Positions 59,473 through 64,000 of a DNA stretch of 64,000 nt are shown piece after piece. The notes below the pieces were generated by a model, which did not search any database, was not told where the DNA came from, and saw only the letters and a list, made by a program, of their open reading frames with translations. Source of the DNA: Acidovorax sp. SRB_14 (lineage in GTDB: Bacteria; Pseudomonadota; Gammaproteobacteria; Burkholderiales; Burkholderiaceae_C); contig NZ_MWOK01000003.1 in NCBI RefSeq assembly GCF_012932145.1, positions 62,001-126,000 of the forward strand, read 5' to 3'. Position numbers and translations under genes: made by a program. The number at the start of each line of letters is the position of its first letter. Position 1 is the stretch's first letter.

Positions 59473-60702
59473 TCAGAACAGCACGCGGCTGCGGATGGTG
59501 CCCGGCACCCGGGCCAGCTTGTCCAGCGCCAGGTCGGACGAGGCGGCATCCAGGTCGATCACCACATAGCCGACCGCCTCATTGGTCTGCAGGTACTGGG
59601 CGGCAATGTTGATGTGGTTGTCCGACAGGATGCGGTTGATGTGCGACAGCACGCCGGGCACGTTGCGGTGGATGTGCAGCAGGCGGTGCTTGCCGGGGTG
59701 CGACGGCAGCGCCACTTCCGGGAAGTTGACCGACGAGGTCGAGGTGCCGTTGTCGCTGTACTTGACGAGCTTCTCGGCCACTTCCAGGCCGATATTGGCC
59801 TGCGCCTCCATGGTCGAGCCGCCGATGTGGGGCGTGAGGATGACGTTGTCGAGCCCGCGCAGCGGCGACACAAACTCGTCCTTGTTGCTGCGCGGCTCGA
59901 CCGGGAACACGTCCACGGCCGCGCCCAGCAGCTTTTTCTGGCGCAGGGCCTCGGCCAGCGGCTCGATCTCGACCACCGTGCCGCGCGCGGCATTGATCAG
60001 GATGCCGCCCGGCTTCATGGCGGCGATCTCGGCGGCGCCGATCATCCACTGCGTGGACGGCAGCTCGGGCACATGCAGGCTGACGATGTCGCTCTGCCCC
60101 AGCAGCGCGTGCAGGCTGTTCACCTGGCGCGCATTGCCCAGCGGCAGCTTGTTGACCACATCGTAGAAGGCCACGTGCATGCCCAGGGACTCCGCCAGCA
60201 CCGAGAGTTGGGTGCCAATCGACCCATAGCCGACGATGCCCAGCGTCTTGCCGCGGATCTCGTAGGCGTTCTCGGCCGACTTCATCCAGCCGCCGCGGTG
60301 CGCTGCCGCGCTTTTCTCGGGGATGCCGCGCAACAGCAGGATGGCCTCGGCCAGCACCAGCTCGGCCACCGAGCGGGTGTTCGAATACGGCGCGTTGAAC
60401 ACGGCAATGCCGCGCTCGCGCGCGGCGTTCAGATCGACCTGGTTGGTGCCGATGCAAAAGCACCCCACGGCGACGAGCTTGTGCGCCTGCGCGAACACCT
60501 CGGCCGTCAGCTGGGTGCGCGACCGGATGCCGACGAAGTGCACGTCGGCAATCTTCTGCTTGAGCACCTCGTCGGGCAGCGCGCCCGCCAGGGATTCGAT
60601 TTGCGTATAGCCCGCCGATCGCAACACATCGAGCGCGGAAGGATGGACCCCCTCCAGCAACAGAAATTTGATTTTGCTTTTGTCCAGCGACGTGTGGGGC
60701 AT
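59473..60702 (-). CDS. serA: D-3-phosphoglycerate dehydrogenase
   Basis: A 409-residue enzyme starting serine synthesis from 3-phosphoglycerate. The NAD-binding GKTLGIVGYGSIGTQLSVLAESLGM, catalytic Arg/Glu/His regions (INAARGTVVEI, LTPHIGGSTMEAQ), and a C-terminal ACT domain (LLHIHRNVPGVLSHINRILSDNHINIAAQYLQTNEAVGYVVIDLD) match the E. coli-like SerA length and layout; the ACT domain usually gives serine feedback inhibition. The ATG at 60702 was chosen because the family start begins there. It is divergent from ugpB. Confidence 0.94.
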   Translation of the reverse strand: MPHTSLDKSKIKFLLLEGVHPSALDVLRSAGYTQIESLAGALPDEVLKQKIADVHFVGIRSRTQLTAEVFAQAHKLVAVGCFCIGTNQVDLNAARERGIAVFNAPYSNTRSVAELVLAEAILLLRGIPEKSAAAHRGGWMKSAENAYEIRGKTLGIVGYGSIGTQLSVLAESLGMHVAFYDVVNKLPLGNARQVNSLHALLGQSDIVSLHVPELPSTQWMIGAAEIAAMKPGGILINAARGTVVEIEPLAEALRQKKLLGAAVDVFPVEPRSNKDEFVSPLRGLDNVILTPHIGGSTMEAQANIGLEVAEKLVKYSDNGTSTSSVNFPEVALPSHPGKHRLLHIHRNVPGVLSHINRILSDNHINIAAQYLQTNEAVGYVVIDLDAASSDLALDKLARVPGTIRSRVLF

Positions 60703-60828
60703 GGGGATATCCAGTGTCGAAAAGGTGGAAACAAGGTTCAGGCGCTGCTCCAGCGCCCCGCCAAGAGCATGCTGCAACGCACAAAACCTTGGGGCGCAAG
60801 GTGCAATACCCTGCGCGGAGTCCGCAAA

Positions 60829-60861
60829 TCGTCACACAAATGTCACAAATTAGCGACAATC
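60829..60861 (+). promoter_or_regulatory. Pho-box-like direct repeats before ugpB
   Basis: Three 11-bp-spaced units appear: TCGTCACACAA, ATGTCACAAAT and TAGCGACAATC. The first two share GTCAC followed by AT-rich spacing, like the PhoB box (CTGTCAT plus four A/T, period 11). They lie about 140 bp before the ugpB ATG; ugp is a classical PhoB target. A GACAAT at 60855-60860 could act as -10. This is read by eye from periodicity and context. Confidence 0.55.
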
Positions 60862-60916
60862 GCCGGTCAAGCAACCCAGCCGAAAGCGGGTTTCCCCTGT
60901 TGGGCAGGTTTTCAGG

Positions 60917-60935
60917 GTGTGCGACAACGACACAC
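60917..60935. promoter_or_regulatory. Short inverted repeat upstream of ugpB
   Basis: GTGTG and CACAC arms flank a 9-bp centre. It lies 65 bp before the ugpB start, between the Pho-box-like array and the gene, and might be an operator or a hairpin. A TTGACA at 60938-60943 follows, without a well-placed -10 partner. Confidence 0.3.
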
Positions 60936-60999
60936 TTTTGACACATGGGCCGCCTAGCATGGCCCTTTCGTGCCTTTCGTCTTTCACCGAGGAGATTCC

Positions 61000-62319
61000 A
61001 TGAAGTTCAAACACCTGACCCTGAGCGCGGCCATCGCCGTTGCGGTGTGCGCTCCGGCGCATGCGCAAACCGAAATACAGTGGTGGCATTCGATGACCGC
61101 CGTGAACAACGAGTGGGTGAACGACCTGGCCAAGCAGTTCAACGAAAGCCAGAAGGAATACAAGATCGTGCCGACCTACAAGGGTTCGTACGACGAAAAC
61201 ATGACGGCCGCGATCGCCGCGTTCCGCTCGGGCAACGCGCCGCACATTCTGCAGGTGTTCGAAGTGGGCACGGCCACCATGATGGCGAGCAAGGGCGCCA
61301 CCGTGCCCGTGGGCAAGGTCATGACCGACGCCGGCCAGGCGTTCGACCCCAAGGGCTACATCCCTGCGGTGGCCGGTTACTACACGGCACCCAACGGCCA
61401 GATGCTGAGCTTTCCGTTCAACAGTTCGACCACGGTCTTCTACTACAACAAGGACGCCTTCAAGAAGGCCGGCCTGAACGCCGACAAAGCCCCTGCGACG
61501 TGGCCTGAAGTGTTCGAAGCGGCCAAGAAGCTCAAGGCCAGCGGCCACAGCTGCCCCATGACCCTGGCGTGGATGGGCTGGACCCAGCTCGAGAGCTTCT
61601 CGACTTGGCACAACGTCGAGTTCGCCACCCACCAGAACGGCTTGGGCAAGGACGGCATGGCCGCGCGCCTGAAGATCAACTCGCCACTGCACGTGCGCCA
61701 TATCGACAACCTCGCCAAAGCCGCCGCCGCTGGCGAGTTCGTCTACAAGGGCCGCGGCTCCACCGCCCAGGCCTCGTTCACGGCCGGCGAGTGCGCCATG
61801 ATCCAGACGTCTTCGGGCTTCTACGGCGATGTGGCCAAGAACGCGAAGTTCGCCTACGCCATCGCACCCCTGCCCTACTACCCAGACGTCAAGGGCGCGC
61901 CACAGAACACCGTGATCGGCGGCGCCAGCTTGTGGGTGATGGCCGGCAAGAAGGCCCCTGAGTACAAGGGCGTGGCCGAGTTCTTCACCTTCCTGTCGCA
62001 GACCAAGGTGCAGGCCGCCAGCCACCAGCGCACGGGCTACCTGCCGATCACCCTGGCCGCCTACGACCTGACCGAAAAGTCGGGCTTCTACCAGAAGAAC
62101 CCCGGCACCGACGTGGCCGTGCAGCAGATGATCCGCAAGGTGACCGACAACTCGCGCGGTATCCGCCTGGGCAACTACGTGCAGATCCGCACCATCGAGG
62201 ACGAAGAACTCGAGCAGGTGTGGTCGGGCAAGCAGACGGCCAAGGCCGCGCTGGACGCCATCGTCAAGCGTGGGGACGAGCTGCTGGTGCGCTTTGAGCG
62301 CGCCAACAAGGGCAAATAA
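61000..62319 (+). CDS. ugpB: sn-glycerol-3-phosphate ABC transporter substrate-binding protein
   Basis: A 439-residue periplasmic binding protein. The signal peptide KFKHLTLSAAIAVAVCAPAHAQ is followed by TEIQWWHSMTAVNNEWVNDLAKQFNESQKEYKIVPTYKGSYDENMTAAIAAFRSGNAPHILQVFEVGTATMM, the UgpB hallmark, and later STWHNVEFATHQNG and RGSTAQASFTAGECAM. It imports glycerol-3-phosphate or glycerophosphodiesters as a phosphate source. The ATG at 61000 has a GAGGAGA ribosome site. Two hairpins separate it from ugpA. Confidence 0.95.
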   Translation: MKFKHLTLSAAIAVAVCAPAHAQTEIQWWHSMTAVNNEWVNDLAKQFNESQKEYKIVPTYKGSYDENMTAAIAAFRSGNAPHILQVFEVGTATMMASKGATVPVGKVMTDAGQAFDPKGYIPAVAGYYTAPNGQMLSFPFNSSTTVFYYNKDAFKKAGLNADKAPATWPEVFEAAKKLKASGHSCPMTLAWMGWTQLESFSTWHNVEFATHQNGLGKDGMAARLKINSPLHVRHIDNLAKAAAAGEFVYKGRGSTAQASFTAGECAMIQTSSGFYGDVAKNAKFAYAIAPLPYYPDVKGAPQNTVIGGASLWVMAGKKAPEYKGVAEFFTFLSQTKVQAASHQRTGYLPITLAAYDLTEKSGFYQKNPGTDVAVQQMIRKVTDNSRGIRLGNYVQIRTIEDEELEQVWSGKQTAKAALDAIVKRGDELLVRFERANKGK

Positions 62320-62333
62320 TCGGCGCATGAACC

Positions 62334-62388
62334 CTGCCCTGCCCGGTACGGGACAGGGCAGCAGCCTGGGGCCGCAAAACCCCAGGCT
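62334..62388 (+). promoter_or_regulatory. Two tandem hairpins between ugpB and ugpA
   Basis: The first stem (CTGCCCTG at 62334 with CAGGGCAG at 62354) and the second (AGCCTGGGG at 62363 with CCCCAGGCT at 62380) lie back to back with no T run. Such hairpins after a binding-protein gene often protect its mRNA 3' end or cut down readthrough, giving more binding protein than permease. That role is inferred. Confidence 0.7.
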
Positions 62389-62526
62389 CTGCGCAAGGGC
62401 ACAATAGCGCCACTTCGTATGGCACCGCGCCATTTTTCTTGCATCGGGGGCCGCGCTTGCGCGCCGGCCCAGCACCATCCGCCGCGACCCGCAAGGGGCT
62501 CGGCGGTTGTTTTATTGTGAATCTCC

Positions 62527-63408
62527 ATGGAAAAACGCGTACTTTTCCGATCCCGGTGGCTCCCCTGGGCATTGATGTTGCCGCAGCTCGTCATCATCGG
62601 CGTCTTCTTCTTCTGGCCCGCCAGCCAGGCGCTCCTGCAGTCGATGCAGGTGCAGGACGCCTTTGGCCTGTCCTCCGAATGGGTGGGCCTCGATAACTTC
62701 CGCCAGCTGTGGAACGATCCCAACTACCTGGAGTCCTTCCAGACCACCGCCTGGTTCTCGGTGCTGGTCGCCGCTTTGGGCATCGGCATCTCGCTGGTGC
62801 TGGCCATTTTTGCCGACCGCATCGTGCGCGGCGCCATGGTCTACAAGACCTTGCTGATCATGCCGTACGCCGTGGCGCCGGTCATCGCCGGGGTGCTGTG
62901 GGTGTTCATCTTTTCGCCCTCCATCGGGGTTGCGACCTTTGGCCTGCGCGCCATCGGCGTGGAGTGGAATTACCTGATGGACGAAAGCCAGGCCATGGCG
63001 CTGATCATCATCGCCTCGGTCTGGAAGCAGATCTCCTACAACTTCCTGTTCTTCCTGGCGGGTCTGCAGTCGATTCCCAAGTCGCTGATCGAGGCCGCCT
63101 CGATCGACGGTGCGGGCCCGTGGCGCCGGTTCTGGAACATCCAGCTGCCGCTGCTCTCGCCCACCACGTTCTTCCTGCTGGTGATCAACATCGTCTACGC
63201 GTTCTTCGATACCTTCGGCATCATCGACGCCACCACCAGCGGCGGCCCCGGCCAGTCGACCTCGATCCTGGTCTACAAGGTCTACCAAGACGGGTTCAAG
63301 GCGCTGGACCTGGGCGGCTCGGCGGCGCAGTCGGTGATCCTGATGGTCATCGTGGTGGCGCTCACCATCGTGCAATTCCGCTACGTCGAGAAAAAGGTGC
63401 AGTACTGA
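62527..63408 (+). CDS. ugpA: sn-glycerol-3-phosphate ABC transporter permease UgpA
   Basis: A 293-residue inner-membrane permease with six hydrophobic segments. The first is [28 protein letters not shown], typical of UgpA/MalF-type proteins; [14 protein letters not shown]-like ([18 protein letters not shown]) and the EAA loop [32 protein letters not shown] are intact. It forms the channel with UgpE. It lies 207 bp after ugpB, a gap holding the tandem hairpins but no gene. Confidence 0.95.
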   Translation: MEKRVLFRSRWLPWALMLPQLVIIGVFFFWPASQALLQSMQVQDAFGLSSEWVGLDNFRQLWNDPNYLESFQTTAWFSVLVAALGIGISLVLAIFADRIVRGAMVYKTLLIMPYAVAPVIAGVLWVFIFSPSIGVATFGLRAIGVEWNYLMDESQAMALIIIASVWKQISYNFLFFLAGLQSIPKSLIEAASIDGAGPWRRFWNIQLPLLSPTTFFLLVINIVYAFFDTFGIIDATTSGGPGQSTSILVYKVYQDGFKALDLGGSAAQSVILMVIVVALTIVQFRYVEKKVQY

Positions 63409-63459
63409 TGTCTGTCTCTTTCATTGCACCCGTCTGTTCCGTGAATCTGGAGTCCGCAC

Positions 63460-64000
63460 ATGGTTGACCGCCGTCCCTGGCTCACCGTCCTTTCGCACGC
63501 CGTGATGCTCCTCGGCGTGCTGGTGGTGGCCTTCCCCCTGTACCTGGCTTTCATTGCCTCGACTCACACCGCCCAGGCCATCGTGCAGGCGCCCATGCCG
63601 CTGCTGCCCGGCGCCAACCTGTGGGCCAGCTACGAGGCCGCGCTGCTGGGCTCGGGCAAGCTCGGCTCCAACACCACGGTGGCGCACATGATGTGGGTCA
63701 GTTTCGTGACCGCCATGGTGATCACCGTGGGCAAGATCGCGATCTCGCTGTTGTCGGCGTTCGCCATCGTGTACTTCCGCTTTCCCTTCAAGATGTTCTG
63801 CTTCTGGGCCATTTTTCTGACCCTGATGCTGCCGGTGGAAGTGCGCATCCTGCCCACCTACAAGGTCGTGGCCGACCTCGGCATGCTCAACAGCTACGCG
63901 GGCCTGACGCTGCCCTTGATCGCCTCGGCCACCGCCACCTTCCTGTTCCGCCAGTTCTTCCTGACGGTGCCCGACGAGCTGGTGGAGGCCGCGCGCATGG
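63460..64000 (+). CDS. ugpE: sn-glycerol-3-phosphate ABC transporter permease UgpE (partial)
   Basis: The first 180 residues of a permease, cut by the window end. It begins MVDRRPWLTVLSHAVMLLGVLVVAFPLYLAFIASTHT, with further hydrophobic helices and LPVEVRILPTYKVVADLGMLNSYAGLTLPLIASATATFLFRQFF, typical of UgpE/MalG proteins; the EAA loop begins at the edge (PDELVEAARM). The ATP-binding gene ugpC is expected beyond the window. Confidence 0.93.
   Translation, partial: MVDRRPWLTVLSHAVMLLGVLVVAFPLYLAFIASTHTAQAIVQAPMPLLPGANLWASYEAALLGSGKLGSNTTVAHMMWVSFVTAMVITVGKIAISLLSAFAIVYFRFPFKMFCFWAIFLTLMLPVEVRILPTYKVVADLGMLNSYAGLTLPLIASATATFLFRQFFLTVPDELVEAARM

Noticed and set aside
56960-59569. 869-codon plus-strand open frame
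   Set aside because: It is antisense to the FAD/Fe-S oxidoreductase, whose motifs are intact on the other strand.

Overview
The window looks like a chromosomal core segment of a betaproteobacterium of the family Comamonadaceae (Acidovorax-like). The basis is high GC content, strong codon bias, betaproteobacterial gene neighbourhoods (ispE, tRNA-Gln, prs, rplY, pth; hrcA beside nadK, recN and rapZ; ubiE, a Tim44-like gene, ubiJ and ubiB), and many copies of a short palindromic intergenic repeat carrying GATAGCT and AGCGCTT arms that I associate with this family. I see no prophage, insertion sequence, CRISPR array or rRNA operon. Most of the window is housekeeping DNA packed into short operons, often joined by ATGA start/stop overlaps.

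Layout. 1-5.3 kb: a tRNA-Ser gene, the C-terminal relic of a LysR regulator, then a partly decayed glyoxylate/glycerate operon on the minus strand (gcl-like relic, hyi, an unrecognised relic, ttuD, pyk). 5.3-10.4 kb: a small I78-type inhibitor lipoprotein and a minus-strand run of Ser/Thr kinase, PP2C phosphatase, rph, rdgB and hemW. 10.5-15.2 kb: yicC, gmk, rpoZ and spoT, with greB convergent. 15.2-20.2 kb: two tRNA genes, hrcA, and the divergent nadK-recN-rapZ operon. 20.2-24.2 kb: mutM, a dynamin-like GTPase and mutY, all translationally coupled. 24.2-30.3 kb: a TPR protein, lolB, ispE, tRNA-Gln, prs, rplY and pth, then a ferredoxin.

30.4-37.2 kb: a complete oligopeptide-type ABC transporter operon ending in an amidase. 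37.4-43.1 kb: metabolic and transport genes (MaoC/FAS1-like dehydratase, histidine phosphatase, LysE exporter, DUF429, EamA transporter) and a folE-BLUF pair. 43.2-54.9 kb: a long minus-strand series (DUF971, ubiE, Tim44-like, ubiJ, ubiB, a sodium symporter, an FmdB-type protein, DUF502, aspS, nudB, a YbhP-like phosphatase, clsB). 54.9-60.7 kb: a HIT protein overlapping a 1,305-residue FAD/Fe-S oxidoreductase, then serA. 60.8-64 kb: the ugp glycerol-3-phosphate transporter operon, cut by the window end, with a Pho-box-like array upstream.

No wholly new system stands out. The items most worth a second look are the dynamin-like GTPase locked between the two GO-repair glycosylases, the palindromic repeat family (one copy is translated inside an ABC ATPase), the decayed glyoxylate operon, the Pho-box-like repeats before ugpB, the folE-BLUF pair, the kinase/phosphatase pair with a non-RD kinase, and the DUF3683 fusion enzyme. 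Positions and translations were read by eye; family assignments come from recognised motifs, not from database searches.
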